A model generated the notes under the pieces. It was not told the DNA's origin. It saw nothing but the letters and a program-made list of their open reading frames with translations, and did no database searches. Shown here piece by piece: positions 38,901 to 51,113 of a DNA stretch of 64,000 nucleotides. The position numbers and the translations under genes are program-made. Source of the DNA: Patagioenas fasciata (Eukaryota > Chordata > Aves > Columbiformes > Columbidae); contig NC_092520.1 of NCBI RefSeq assembly GCF_037038585.1, positions 122,854,001 through 122,918,000 on the forward strand, in the 5' to 3' direction. Positions within the stretch are counted from its first letter, which is position 1; every line of letters begins with the position of its first letter.

Positions 38901-40593
38901 CCCTGAATTCTAGAATACTCAGATAATATTCTGCTGAAGGCTGCAAATCTAGAATAGGTTTTTTGAAAAATAAGCAAAATTAAGGAAAGGTCATTTATAT
39001 TTCTCAGATGCATTTTCAAATTTTAAGCTTGCAGGATTAATTTTAAGAAATTGGAAAATTTCAGCAGCAAAATTAAATTGGTGGCATGTAGGTAGTCCCA
39101 TTTTCAATGAACCAGTTTTGCTTTGTAAACTCTAATACAGATATGCAGAAGGCTGCACTGCATATTGTGGTGGGAGATCTTTCTTGTATGTGAAGAGTGT
39201 GCAAGTAACTGGTCTTACAAAATGGGTAATAGCTCTGTGCCAAGGCCACGCATATTATACATGAGGCTGATCTTGTCAACAGAAACCATTACACGTTGCT
39301 TGAACTGCATAAAGAATACTAAATCAATGTACATGTGAGGGGAAATTTGGCACAGCAGACAGTAAGCGTTATTGTGCTGAATCTTTCCCGATGCTTTAGG
39401 ACTGAATGGACTTAAAATTCATGGGCAAAAATGCTTCAGCTGTTTCTGGTTTATTTTTAATTCATTGCTATAACTCGAGAGAATAGCTGTTACTGTAGCT
39501 GAATGTGTGTTGGTTTTCCTTCTGATAAACCTAGGAGATCTGCATGAACAGATTTTTATATCTCAAAGAGGAATGAGACATCTAAAATGTATGCACAGTA
39601 TGGGAGGTGGGACTATGTTCTCTGTTTATGTAAATGTTCTGCATTAGGTTTACAAGATCTTGAGAGCGGTGGGCATTTGTTACTACAGGTCTGAACAGAG
39701 CCTACTATAAAGAAGCATTCAGTTGTTTGTACAAAGGTATCACCAGTAATTGTAACTCCTGTCTTCAAGTGACAGAATCTAGGTCTTCCTGTTTTTGAAA
39801 TTACAGACAGCTTTAGCACCAAAAGGTGGCCTCCTTATGCTGCCCCTACTGAAGCATGGGTTTGATGAGAGTGCCTGCTTTTTCTGCCACAGTGAGGTCA
39901 AGCACTCGTTGCATCTACATTTTTTGCAGCACCAGCCCTCACATAGCTTATGGTCCTTAGCTCAGCTGAAGCTTCTGCTATCTTCTTTATCCTTTTTTGT
40001 TCCTCTTTCCTGCCTCTTCTCTCCGTGACCCATAAAGTGACCATCACTGCTCAGAGAAAATACTGCCAAATGGAGGGGCAGCACAAGGTTCAAGCCTCAC
40101 AGGTAATGGAAAAGCAATTTTGGCTTACAGAACTTCATTTCCTTGGGCAGGTGCTGTACTGTCAGACCTCACGCTGTTGCGGGCACGTGTATCTTGCTCG
40201 GTATTAGTTCCCCAGGTGTCCAACACCTCCTTCAGTCACAAGTTGAAGACTTAATGCCACAGGGGTTGCAGCTCTGATATCCAAAGATTGGTCAGTCCAG
40301 CTGAAGTGACCACCATAGATGTTACCTCAGCTTGAGGCCTACCAGTAGACTTCCAAAGACTGTTTCTACCCATAGCAGCTGCCTAGACCCTGCTGGGAGC
40401 CTTTGTATAAGGCCTCCAGCTCCGGGCAGGCTGTGGTAAGGCTGGATGTGTGGGCTCTGCATTAATGATGGAAAACCATCGTTAAGCAGCTATGGGAGGT
40501 TCCCTTTCTGTTCTCCTTTGCATTGCACAATGCGATTGTTGTGACAGGTCTAATACTGGAAATGCTCAGACAGTGCACCGCTGGATACTGAAA
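35907..40593. other. Intergenic region between ZNF654 and C3orf38
   Basis: 4.7 kb without a supportable gene. Short open frames on both strands lack recognisable similarity and splice context. Composition is AT-rich, with a slightly GC-richer part at 40300-40600. Confidence 0.6.
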
Positions 40594-40694
40594 CATCTGA
40601 TCTAGGTGAAGTTGTCCCTGCTCATTGCAGGGGGTTTGGACTAGATGACCTTTGAAGGTCCCTTCCAACTCAAACTATTCCATAATTCTATGAT
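40594..40694 (+). mobile_element. CR1 LINE 3'-end fragment
   Basis: About 100 bp containing 'gtttggactagatgaccttt', the motif 'aaggtcccttccaactc' and the tail 'attctatgat', the signature of the CR1 3' terminus. Confidence 0.88.
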
Positions 40695-40884
40695 CCTCTG
40701 CTGACCTCACAAGTGATGAGGAGGTGAAGCCACACACACCCCGTGGCCAGTGATGTGGAGCAAATGGGGCTGCAGCACTCCCCGGCCATGCTCCATGGGC
40801 TTGGGGGTGGGGGGAGTGGAATTAGCGTGACAACTTAACGATCTGATGGAAGGGAAGGGTGATAATTATAACGTCTTAATAAAT

Positions 40885-41620
40885 CTAATGTATATATTGA
40901 AGTTCACTTTCGTGTGGCTTTTCTCCACCTGTGGGCTGGGCTGAAGCTGTCGGGTCCTCCCCGACCTGGTCCTTGATCCTTACGGGCAGCTGTGGGGCAG
41001 GAGCACGAACCCGGGGGAGGTTTCCCTCGCTGCCGGGCGGAACCTCAGTGCCGGCCGCTCTTTCCACCGGCGGCACCGGGAGCTGCTCGGAGTGGCGCGC
41101 AGGAAGCGGCCGTTGCCCCGACTTCCGTTGAGGAAGCGGCGGCACCTTCAGTTTCGCCGGGCCGGACCCGGCGATGGCGTCCCTGGGGCTGAGCGAGCGG
41201 GAACAAGCCGGGTGCCGGGAGCTCCTGGAGCTTCTGGAGACCGAGGAACTTCTGGCGCTGACGGACACGGTCACCAACCGCCTGGTGCACCCGGAGAGCC
41301 GCCAAGGTGCGCGGAGACCGGCACGGGAACGCTGCTTCCTCCTACCACGGCCTCACCGGCCCGACCGCCCCTCCACCCCGCGGCGGGGATGCCGGGATCC
41401 GCCTCTGCGCCCCAGGGCGCGGCTGCTGGGTTCCCTTCCCGGCCGGGAGGGTGGGAGCCGGGGGCTGCGAACGCGTCCTGCACCGTTGGCTCCGGGCCGG
41501 ACGGGGGCTCACAGCGGCGGGCTGGGGGGAAGCGAGCTGGGCCGGTGTGCTGGAGCAGCCCGGGTGTTTCTCGGCACCCGGGAGAGCTGGCGGCGCCATG
41601 TCGGGTGCGGGGCTGCGGCG
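40885..41620 (+). promoter_or_regulatory. C3orf38: CpG-rich promoter region of C3orf38
   Basis: A sharp change from AT-rich flanks to dense CpG sequence, strongest from about 41000 to 41600, spanning the first exon and the start of its intron. No TATA box is seen, which fits a broad CpG-island promoter of a housekeeping-type gene. The transcription start is not determinable from the sequence. Confidence 0.7.
41174..41306 (+). CDS. C3orf38: C3orf38 homologue, exon 1
   Basis: Starts at an ATG in good Kozak context (GGCGATGG, G at -3 and +4) inside the CpG-rich region. It encodes [20 protein letters not shown] and then [20 protein letters not shown], ending with CAAG before the donor GTGCGC at 41307 (phase 1). 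The leucine- and acid-rich start and the DTVTNRLV motif are those of the vertebrate C3orf38 family. The reading frame stays open into the intron and a CR1, but the family protein continues at 44492. Confidence 0.92.
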
Positions 41621-42411
41621 AAATTTAATGAAAATATAATGAAATACAACAAGGGCAAGTGTAAAGTCTTGCTTCTGGGAAGGAACAACCCCAGGTACCA
41701 GTATGAGTTGGGGAACGGCGTGATGGAGAGCAGTGCAGGGAAAAGGGACCTGGGGGTCCTGGTGGACAGCAGGATGACCATGAGCCAGCACTGTGCCCTT
41801 GTGGCCAGGAAGGCCGATGGCATCCCGGGGTGTATTAGAAGGGGGTTGGTTAGTAGATCGAGAGAGGTTCTCCTTCGCCTCTACTCTGCCCTGGTGAGAC
41901 CACACCTGGAATATTGTGTCCAGTTCTGGGCCTCTCAGTTCAAGAAGGACAGGGAACTGCTGGAGAGAGTCCAGTGCAGAGCCAAAAAGATGATGAAGGG
42001 AGTGGAGCATCTCCCTTATGAGGAAAGGCTGAGGGAGCTGGGACTCTTTGGAGAAGAGGAGGCTGAGGAGTAACCTTATTAATGGTTGTAAAAATGTAAA
42101 GGGTGAGTGTCAGGAGGGTGGAGCCAGGCTCTTCTCGGTGGCAATCAATGACAGGACAAGGGGCAATGGATACAAACTGGAACACAGGAGGTTCCTTGAA
42201 TTTGAGAAGAAACTTCTTCTCAGTGAGGGTGACAGAGCACTGAAACAGGCTGCCCAGGGGGCTGTGGAGTCTCCTTCTCTGGAGACATTCAAAACCCGCC
42301 TGGACACATTCCTGTGTATCTTCATCTAGGTGTTCCTGCTCCAGCAGGGGGATTGGACTAGATGATCTTTCGAGGTCCCTTCCAATCCCTAACATTCTAT
42401 GTGATTCTGTG
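41621..42411 (+). mobile_element. CR1 LINE 3' fragment in C3orf38 intron 1
   Basis: Contains RT C-terminal coding sequence with [16 protein letters not shown]-type motifs, then the CR1 3'UTR block 'gattggactagatgatcttt' and tail 'attctatgtgattctgtg'. It is inserted in the sense direction directly after the GC-rich promoter segment, and its RT frame is continuous with exon 1 if the intron is not spliced. Confidence 0.93.
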
Positions 42412-42591
42412 TAAAATGTGCAGCTGCATTTTGTTGGGTTGTTTGTAGCCATTGGGAGCCTTTTCCTCTGGTGGGCCTGTGTGTGTCCCAGGAGGACTGG
42501 GGTTTGGCTGCTGGCTGCTCGGGGTTTGTTTTTGCCAAGAAACTTGGGGCTGCTAGTGACTTGTGGCAGATTTTTAGATCTCAAGCACATA

Positions 42592-42821
42592 CCCTGTCTC
42601 CCAGCCGATAAGCCCTACCCTGAAAATAAGCCCTAGTGTGATTTTTTCAGGATTTTTGAGGATGCTCAAAATATAAATGCTACTCCAAAAATAACTCCTA
42701 GTTACAGTTCATAAAGAAAATCAATTGAAGTAGTGTCCAGGCAGCTATGTATGTAAAAAAGTAAGCATCTTTTCGAGCAAAAATTAATGTAAGACCCCGT
42801 CTTATTTTCACAGAAACAGGG
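42592..42821 (+). mobile_element. Small terminal-inverted-repeat element (MITE-like), copy 1
   Basis: The left end, CCCTGTCTCCCAGCCGATAAG, is mirrored by the right end, whose reverse complement starts CCCTGTTTCTGTGAAAATAAG. Internal 'aaaataagccctag' motifs recur. TA dinucleotides flank both ends (42590-42591 and 42822-42823), as for Tc1/mariner-type insertion. About 230 bp with no coding capacity, so it would be non-autonomous. Copy 2 lies inverted at 61710-61930. Confidence 0.7.
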
Positions 42822-44491
42822 TATATTTCTCTCTTAGACACCTACCCCCCAACTGAAGGAGCTTGGTGCACTTCTCTGCCTCTTGTATGCCCTTTTAGTG
42901 TTTAAAACAATATTTAAAAGTCAGGTGTCTCTTGTTGTTTGTGTTAATGATGTTTGCTTTCAGGTTTTGAAAGGGAAAAACACAAATCAAATCTTAAACT
43001 AATTTATTTGTAGAACAGAGTGCTTTCAGGTGTGACCATCCTCCCTCACATTGAGATTTGTTTTGTAAAACTTTATTTTGTATATGAGTTATCTGAGGCC
43101 ACTCAGCACATTGCCCTGAAATATACTCATCTAAAAAACTTGGATACATTTCGTGTGATATAACTCACACCTGTAAAATTTGCCATACACATTTCTTAAA
43201 AAGGTCTTATTCCTTTAGATTTTCTTCATGCATTTTTAATCTGCTTTTTGCAGTGGTTGTAGGTTAAATTAAGAGATTTTTGTGTATTTGTGCTTTTTTG
43301 TTTTTGTTTTACTTTGGTTATTAGTCGCTTCTTGTTTAAGCCTACAGTTTTTATAGGTAACATGTTAAACACCCAGCCTCAGTTTAGGTGAGAACTGGCT
43401 ACCACAACTACTTTAAAAGTGGATTTCAATTTGTCATATTTCCTAATTTTGTCACCAAGCCTTGTAGCTGATTTTTTTTGAATGTTGCATTTCAATGCTT
43501 TCTAATTGTGCTGTGATGGTGTTTTCTTATGAACTCCAGATTAGTACTTTTATTAGTGTGGAAATAAAATGGATTTAATTCAATTTCCATCAGTTTTCAG
43601 GAACCTACATGGAACTTCACATTCGTAAACTGCTGTGTATTGTCTGAAAAACTGCACATTTCTGATACTAGAATTTGTGGTCAACATACAGGAAATCAGA
43701 GATTACCTTGGTTATCTCTGCATTTCTGTCAATTTTCAGTTCATGGGAAACACTTTAAAACGTGCATATTCTTCAGAATAACAAATTGTCTGAACTACCC
43801 ATTTGTTGCAGAAATAAGGTGCATGTTCCATAATCAGAAGAACCATAAAAGATTTGTCTGGTTCTTCTGTCTGTAATCTTGCTTCCAAGAAGACAGATGG
43901 CTGGCTTATTTTGAAATATCCCAGAGCTTTTCAAACAGAGAATAAAATAGAGCTCAGCTTTTGCTAAGTGAAGGTGCTGCATGAGGACGTGAAGCAGGAA
44001 GCCCTAAGTGATTTCATGCTAAATGAACTTCTTTTGAAGCTAAAGCTAGCTGCATCTTAGGAAGTATAGGTGAAATGCATTGCGTGCAAGAGTCTTTATG
44101 CTTCTTAAAGCGCTTGGAGTTTCTGAAAAGCTTGAAAATACTTGAAGAATATTAGTAATTTCATTTGGAAGAAAAAGTTGCATCCATTTCATCAAGCTCA
44201 AACCATACAGGAGTTCCAAGCAGTCATTAAAGAGGAAGTAAAGATTACAAGGTAGCAAGGTTTCTGTAAAAGCAGCACCATTTCTTAAACCTGTTTCCAA
44301 GCCTTTGGGTATCTTCTGTGTCTAATATGATTAGGTCAGATCTCAGCTTGCAAACAAACTTTTAAATATTTTGTTTAGGCTTGTCTTGTGCTGTGTTTTT
44401 GGAGGTGCTGGTCAGGAGTTTAAGAAATGGCATATGTTTGGGTTTTAATAGTGAGAGAAGTAAGTGCTAACTTAAATTTTTTTACTTGCAG

Positions 44492-44712
44492 AAGCCATTC
44501 ATGCCATTTTGGTTTACAGCCAAAGTGTAGAAGAACTTCTGAAACGCAGAAAAGTCTACAGAGAAATAATTTTTAAGTATTTGGCAGCACAAGAAATTCC
44601 AGTGCCTCCTTCTGCTGAGAAACATCTGCTCATTGATCGTGTAAAGCAGTACTGGAGTGGGCAGTGCACAACACATGCCTGGGACTCAGGGGAGAGAAAA
44701 CCACACACAGAG
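44492..44712 (+). CDS. C3orf38: C3orf38 homologue, exon 2
   Basis: 221 nt between ttgcAG and GTGAGT. AA completes a Glu codon with the G of exon 1, then it encodes [35 protein letters not shown] and [14 protein letters not shown], ending HTE in phase 0. Residues 45-118 of the predicted protein. The [11 protein letters not shown] helix is typical of the family as I know it. Confidence 0.93.
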
Positions 44713-47599
44713 GTGAGTGCTGTTTTCTGAAAGACCCAAGGATGCGTAGCTTTGCCTTTGCAGGTTAGCCAGTGTGAGAGTTCTAATGTACATCCAAAAT
44801 GTGGCTCTTCACCTGTATTTAGGAAGGTATTGAATCTCTTTAACTCTTGGTTTGCTCATTTTTGTTTGTTTGTGGTTAGTGTGTGTTTGTTTGTGTTTTA
44901 ACAAACAAGTGAGGGACCAGTGGACCTCACTTTAAGGTATCTGTGCCAACCTATCACTAGCAGAGCACAGTCTTCTGCTCTTTCTTGCAAAGTATAATAG
45001 CGCATTTGAACTCTAATGTGTGAGTGCTTTTCCATTCTTTTAATTTTCAAGTTGTACTGTAAGCTAAAATAGAGGATATTCACAAGTAATTCTGTGGATT
45101 CAGAGACAACTGAAAACAGAGTTAATGGTACAGAAAATCTGCATAGCCCCTTGTGATTTTTTAATGTGGTGGATCTTCTTAAACTTTTGGTGTGAATCTG
45201 GGATTTCCAGTCATCCTGCTGCCACACCAGGCATTAGTGATACCATTGGTAGGGCACATACCTGAGCAGAGCGAAGAGATGCTGTTGATAGTAGGTCACA
45301 GGGTGAAAACGTGTCAGAATGTAGTCTGAAACATTTTGGGGGAGCGGGGGTGGGTGGAGAGAAAACCGTCTCTTTGTAAGTGGCCCTGATCTACTTCTAG
45401 AGACAGCACAATCAAAGCAGCACTGTCTGTGAAGTGTTTCCTTCTTAGCTCTTGCAGAATGGATTTTGAAGAATTTTTATATTGTTCAAATGCAAAGTTT
45501 GTAGCAGTGCCAGGTCCATGTAACTTTTTCTCCCCTGATATTAGTAACACTTAATACAGTGGAACTAAATGTGTTTTTGCAATTACAGGTTATTCTGAAG
45601 TTCAGAATTTTGCATTTAGCAAATCCTGGTGGTGTAATGACCTTTCAGTGTTTTATTAGTCTTGGATCTTTACCATCTAGTTCTAAATAGCCACTTTGCT
45701 CTTTTAAGTGTTGTACTTCTGAGACCTAATGGGCAACAGCCCCACCAGCTGGACTGTTGGAGCTCTGTTGCTGTTGATAACCTAGTGCGCTGAGCTTTCT
45801 CTCAGGTTTTAACCCATGAGAATTTAACTGAGATTTGTTTTCAAAACAATTTTTTTTTGTGTGTACTTTGGGAAAAAATTAGAATGTTGCTCTTGCAAGA
45901 ACACTTCCCAGGTATCACGCCCTAGCAAAGTTTTATGATTGAAGGCAAGTAAACAAAATTCTCCAAAGTACTTAAAGCACATTTGCAAAGAATGAGAATT
46001 TCGGCTTGATTATTTGTTACATACATATTTCTTCGCCTTTGTTTTCTCTTAATTCTTGTGGCCCTCACCGTTGTGAAGAAATGGGTAACATGAACCTACA
46101 TAACAGAATTAGAAATTAATTACCGTTAATTGGGAAACAATTACAGCATTTCTATATAGGAATCTCCAAGCTTTTCAGACTTAGTACCGATTTAAAACTT
46201 ACTTAATCTAATGCTTACTAGACTTTGATGTTAGCAAACCTGAAATTTCATTTACTTCTAAATGTCTTGCTGTCAAGTTGCAAATACTGAGAAGCCCTAC
46301 GAAATAACCATACATTTAGTTCTTGTTCAAAACAGCTTATCACATTACAGTTGGAGGTCATGTATCTTTACACTGGAAAGTCTGGGTGATTTTTCCTAAG
46401 TAAAAAATCTTACCTGTTGTAAGAAAAAGCAGAGGATAAGCAAGCTATGTATGTATAAATTAAATAGGCTCACAGGACTGTTACTTGAGTATCCAGTTGT
46501 TGCCTTTTACAGTGAACCTTCCTTTAGAAAGAACTGTCATCTAAACTAAACATGTTTTATAATCAACTTAAAAATCTGTCTTAAATATTTAATTCCTAAG
46601 CAACTTGTTTCCTGAATGTTTGTACTTAAATTTTGGTATTCTTCTACACATACCAAGAATTCAGCTGCAAGGAACAGATGTTTTGCTTAGCTTGACCCAT
46701 AATAGCATCTAGAAAAATCTTACTGCTTACTTTGATGCAGTACATATTTAAAGTATTTCTTATCCCCCTACATCTTAGATATATTTTAGGAATGTGTGTG
46801 TCATTTTCTGTAAAACGAGGCAAAAAAAGACACAAGTGGCTTGTCCATAACCTATGGGGAACCAGTGGACAATGTGTTTGAGGCAGTTTCCTGCTTTCTT
46901 TCACTGGCCCATTCTTCTAGGCTTCTAGACAAGACAAGAATCTTTGAGCCTTTTCAGATTATTCTTTGAAGGTTTAGCTGTCTGCTAGCAATGCTTACTT
47001 TGTCTCACTCCTTAGAAAGACTTTCTCAGCAGATTCAGTGTTGAAGAAAGGATTTTATGAGTCTGAAGCAAGGGTTTTATGACAGGCTGAATGGAGTTGC
47101 CTTCATTCCCAGAGTAAGCCGATGCTGCTCTGTGAAAATCTCTGCAGCCCTCCTATCCCAATGTCATATTGTCTCAGTCTGGTTTAAGTGATCAGTTGTA
47201 CAATTAGAAAAGTAAGCGAGATTCCTCAAGGCTTTTGTCTATTTTGGAGGAGCAAAGGTAACATAACCTACAGTTTTCTTGGATTTGGGTTCTTTTCCTT
47301 TTAGAAATGTGGTGAAGATGACAAACATCACTCATTAAAGTGACCAAGCGTCTTTTGGATTACTTTTGGCAGGCTTATTGCCCAATAGGGCTAAATTCAG
47401 GCACATGAGCTGGCGGAGAAAAAGTTCTGGAACACATTACTTGTTTGTGTTTCGGTTCTTCCTGGATTAATTGTGCATTTTGTTAGTGTATTCCTCTGAC
47501 TTAAGTAAAATACCCCCATAAATCAGAAGTATCCTGTGAGCTTTGGATATTAGGATGTGAGTGACTTACTTCCCAATAGGTACTGTTTGTTCTTACCAG
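44713..47599 (+). other. C3orf38: C3orf38 intron 2
   Basis: AT-rich, with no supportable feature except short T/G runs (44860-44900). It ends with the acceptor ttaccAG at 47599. Confidence 0.65.
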
Positions 47600-47662
47600 C
47601 TATATGAAGATGCAGAGACCAACACAACTAAATTAAAAGGTACTGAGAAGAACAGACTGAAG
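47600..47662 (+). CDS. C3orf38: C3orf38 homologue, exon 3 (short)
   Basis: 63 nt, 21 codons, phase 0 at both ends, between cttaccAG and GTAACA. It encodes LYEDAETNTTKLKGTEKNRL plus K, a polar, charged linker between the N-terminal helices and the C-terminal domain. The exon is too short to stand out as an open frame. It is supported by good splice sites, exact phase, and the low-complexity linker expected at this point in the family. Confidence 0.75.
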
Positions 47663-48212
47663 GTAACATGAAACAGGAAAAACATCCCAACATAGTTGCT
47701 TATTTATAAGCACTTCTTAGTAAATTCATATGTCTTAATATGAAATTAGCTGTTTCGGTTGTGTCTGTATCCTTCTTGTTTTTCTGTAACCTTATTTTGG
47801 AAATGTAAAGGCCAGTTAAAAGTTACTAATCAAAGCACTTTTTACTCAGGACAAATTTTGTTTTTCACTGAGAAGCCTGGTCTCATGGAAGTTGTTAAAA
47901 ACTCCTTCCTCTGCCCTTTTTCGGTAGAACCAGGATTTTCCTCTTTGTTTATAAATTGTAGACCAAAACAAAACTGAAGTGACTATTCTGACTGTAATTC
48001 AAAGAGCCTACCTTGATTCTCTAGATTATAAGATAATTTTGATCGTAAAAATAAATGAGATTTTACTTAGTTGCTTTTCTTCAGGCGCTCTCTCAGAACA
48101 CTCGAGGAAGAAAGAAAGTTTAAAATAAGTATTTTCATGATTCTGTGTTCTAAGTGGTGATCTCGCATGCCAAGGGTAAATAGTTTTAATTAAAAAATGT
48201 GTTTGATTGCAG
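47663..48212 (+). other. C3orf38: C3orf38 intron 3
   Basis: 550 bp of AT-rich intron, ending with attgcAG at 48212. Nothing else is recognised. Confidence 0.7.
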
Positions 48213-48767
48213 AGTCATGGAGAGAGACAAAAGTCATCACAAGACATTCATGCTCTAGGACAAGTATTCTGTCAGTGGTTCTTTGAACTCCTGAATTCTC
48301 AACATCCCTTGGCAGTAAAATCTGAAGAAAGATGGGGACCACAGCATTTTTGGGAGAATGCCAAAATGAAGTTCCGTTACAACACACTAGAAAAAAACAG
48401 GGAAGAATACGTTGGTGCAGAAATGGTGAGCCTTCGCCTGCTCTCCTTGGTTAAAGAGGAATGTCTTCTATTCAACCCTAATTTGCATGCCAATGGACTG
48501 AAATGTGCCATGTCTCCACATGGGTTAGTACTGGTAGCAGTGGCTGGCACAGTACATCGAGACAACACTTGTTTGGGCATCTTTGAACTAATTTTTGGAC
48601 TCATTAGCTGTCCCATTAGGGAGAATACCTGGAAAATAAAAGTTGTGAATCTTAAAATAGTTGGACAGAATGCCCTGCAACCTGGAATGCAAATTGAAGA
48701 ACCCTCCATAAAATATGAACCAAACCAACTGCAAGAATTGTATGATGGGGAAGACCTGACTGTTTGA
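48213..48767 (+). CDS. C3orf38: C3orf38 homologue, last coding exon
   Basis: 555 nt from the acceptor to TGA at 48765-48767. It encodes residues 140-323 and contains the conserved C-terminal domain: [65 protein letters not shown] and [13 protein letters not shown]. The four exons give 323 aa, close to the human protein (about 329 aa). The family (Pfam DUF4518) has no established biochemical activity; a role in apoptosis has been suggested for human C3orf38. The aromatic-rich, beta-strand-like pattern suggests an NTF2-like fold, which is my inference. The open frame upstream of 48213 is intronic. The gene follows ZNF654 on the same strand, as in human. Confidence 0.93.
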   Translation, partial: SHGERQKSSQDIHALGQVFCQWFFELLNSQHPLAVKSEERWGPQHFWENAKMKFRYNTLEKNREEYVGAEMVSLRLLSLVKEECLLFNPNLHANGLKCAMSPHGLVLVAVAGTVHRDNTCLGIFELIFGLISCPIRENTWKIKVVNLKIVGQNALQPGMQIEEPSIKYEPNQLQELYDGEDLTV

Positions 48768-50250
48768 ACCTCAGAAATTCTGAGCAACGTTTTCACAACT
48801 GACTTGATTAGGTGAGGGGGGGATATATAGCACTTGTAGTGCATAGCTGAATATTGACATGGTTGCAGCCATGTGACGTTGTCTCTATTTTGAGTCAGAT
48901 TTGCCAGATGACAAACTGAGATACAGAGTTTAAAGTATTAACACAGGTGATGCTTTTGGGCACCTTTCCAACAACTGACAAATATTTCAGTGTATTACTT
49001 TAGATATTGTACTGTAGTTAGGAATGGCATTAGTTTGGTTTTTCTGGGTTATAAAACATGGTTACTTTTCAACATGGGTTGGCAGCAGCATATAATGAAC
49101 CAGATGATTTGGGGTTCACAAACTGCAGGTGGCTTCTCTTCAGGTCACCAGTTCAAACTCTTGAGTTGTAACAGGAATTCATTGCTTCTGGCTTTTTGAA
49201 ATTGGGCTTGGTGAGTGTCTAAATGGAGATCTAAGTCCCAGGAAAACCATCTGCTGATTTAAGAGTATTTGGAGACAACAGACAAAATAATGTGAGTGGA
49301 GGCTGCTGCCATTTATGTTCTAAATGTGGTTCTCTCACTGAACAACAGAAGTAGTTTAATGGGACAGTGCAAGGAACGTAACATCGCTGAAGTAGTTTTA
49401 TTTTGGGTTAATACTTTCCTTTTTACCTTATGGTTCCAATTTTGTAATGAATACAGACAAACTCTCTTGTTCTGTGTCACCAAGCAGACAAATTTGAGAT
49501 GGTTACCCAGACGTCCATTTCTAGAACTGTCCTGGATCAAGTAGTTGATTTCATGACTTCCAGCAGCACTATATGAAGCAAATGCTTTGATAATTATTTT
49601 GTATATACTTTCAACAGAGTTTTTAATATAATGGTTGTGATTTTTGTATGTTTTCTCAAAATAAGAATTTTATCTACTGCTTTATTACATTGACTATAAG
49701 TCAATTTTTTTTAACACTGGGCAGTTACAAAGACAGGTGATATTAAATAAATAATCCAATTACTACTTAAAAACGTGAATTATTACCATGGTAGGACTTG
49801 TTTTTGGTGTTGTTTTTTTGTTTGTTTGTTTTTTGTTGTTGTTTTTTTTTAATTTATAAGTGATTAAGGGTGAAACAAGATGAAAACTTTTTTCCACAGC
49901 TTGCTTGGATTGTTTGCAAGTTTTGTTTTCATTTTATGGCTTCACCAATACAAGCTGTGAAAATGGAAACATTCCCTGTTTAACATGGGAACAGTTCTCT
50001 TGGTTTTGATATATTTGTCGAAGACAACAAATGGTAAAATGATGTGTGGGTGAGGGGAAACAAGAAGCTTCAGGTATGCACAGAACTGATTTTTATGAAC
50101 AGTATGAATCCTGAGTTCTGTTTAAAAATGTCTAAGATTATTTCTAAGCAAAAATTCAAATACTGTGTGTGAATGTTCTTTCCCAATAAAAAGTTGAATT
50201 GTCACTTCTTCAGCTCCTTTTGTACAATAAATAAAAATCAACCTGAATTT
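48768..50250 (+). other. C3orf38: C3orf38 3' untranslated region
   Basis: AT-rich. Contains a T/G low-complexity tract at about 49799-49852. Poly(A) signals AATAAA lie at 50185-50190, 50226-50231 and 50230-50235, so the message probably ends near 50210-50255. Short open frames here are not supported. Confidence 0.65.
50226..50235 (+). terminator. C3orf38: C3orf38 poly(A) signal (overlapping pair)
   Basis: Overlapping AATAAATAAA, with another AATAAA 41 bp upstream. The provirus begins 200 bp further on. Confidence 0.6.
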
Positions 50251-50430
50251 AAAATTTGGAAGAAGCAGTTTCCTCATATGTGTTGAGAATTACATTCCTC
50301 TTCAGGTGAGGACAAAAGCCTGAATGGATACCTTGTTAACATTCACTATGGTGGCCTGTAATCCAACTAAATATTTTATTGTTTGCAGAACTGTACTTTG
50401 TAACTGGCAGCATAGCTATTACTTTCATCA

Positions 50431-50435
50431 GTGTG
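50431..50435. repeat. Left target-site duplication GTGTG of the provirus
   Basis: GTGTG directly precedes the LTR edge and is repeated after the other LTR at 57359-57363. Five bases fits ERV-L-type integration. Confidence 0.85.
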
Positions 50436-51102
50436 TGTCGAGGGTTAAGATTGTGGGGTGACAATCAAACCCTGGCAGATGTATTGTTACCTCTTCTCCC
50501 CCCCACTTCCCCCTTTTGCCCCTCCCTCTCCCCCCTTCCCACTCAGGACAGGCGATCGGGAGGGAAAGAAGGACAGAGAGAAGAGAGTTGGAAAAGTTAA
50601 AGATGTTTTACTAATGCTACTAATAAGAATAGAGAAAATAATACAAAATATACAAAACCAATCTTGTAAGTCTCAGCAACTGCAGAGCCAGCACCCAAAG
50701 TCCTGGATTAGACTCTCTAGCCAACTGGAGCTGGATTCAGTCTGTCACTAGGCCTCAGTTCGCAGCGACGACCAGCAAGGTCCTCTCCTAATGTCAGCCA
50801 TGAGGGAAAAAGGGAAAAGGGAAAAAAAAAAAGGGTCGAGATCCTCGTGATCTCCCACTTTTATATGAAGTATTCACGTGAATGGCATGTTATACACCGT
50901 TGGTCGGTCTCTCGATCATCAGTTTCTCGTTGCCCCTCTCACGAGATGTCCATCCGTGCTTATCAATAAGTTTGCATTCCATTGCTAGGTTTAACCAAAA
51001 CATGTGTTGGGTTCTCCAGGAAAATGCAGCTAATATGAAGGCTTTAGCTGACGGGCAAAAATTCACTAAAAGAGAAACTTGTTTTTTAACAAAACCAGGA
51101 CA
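50436..51102 (-). repeat. 3' LTR of the provirus (667 bp)
   Basis: On the minus strand it runs from TGTCCTGGTTTTG to CCTCGACA (TG...CA). A TATA-like CATATAAAAG matches the one in the 5' LTR, and the poly(A)-signal variant AGTAAA is at 50607-50612. It could start antisense transcription towards C3orf38. Confidence 0.93.
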
Positions 51103-51113
51103 TTCCACCCCTT
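51103..51113 (-). other. Polypurine tract
   Basis: On the minus strand AAGGGGTGGAA directly abuts the TGTCC of the 3' LTR, the expected place and composition for plus-strand primer formation. Confidence 0.8.

Larger units (their letters stand above)
41307..44491 (+). other. C3orf38: C3orf38 intron 1
   Basis: GC-rich at the start (CpG island), then a CR1 (41621-42411), then a small inverted-repeat element (42592-42821), then AT-rich sequence without recognisable features up to the acceptor ttgcAG at 44491. Confidence 0.7.

Noticed and set aside
41342-42010. 222-codon minus-strand open frame
   Set aside because: Antisense of the GC-rich C3orf38 intron start and the CR1.
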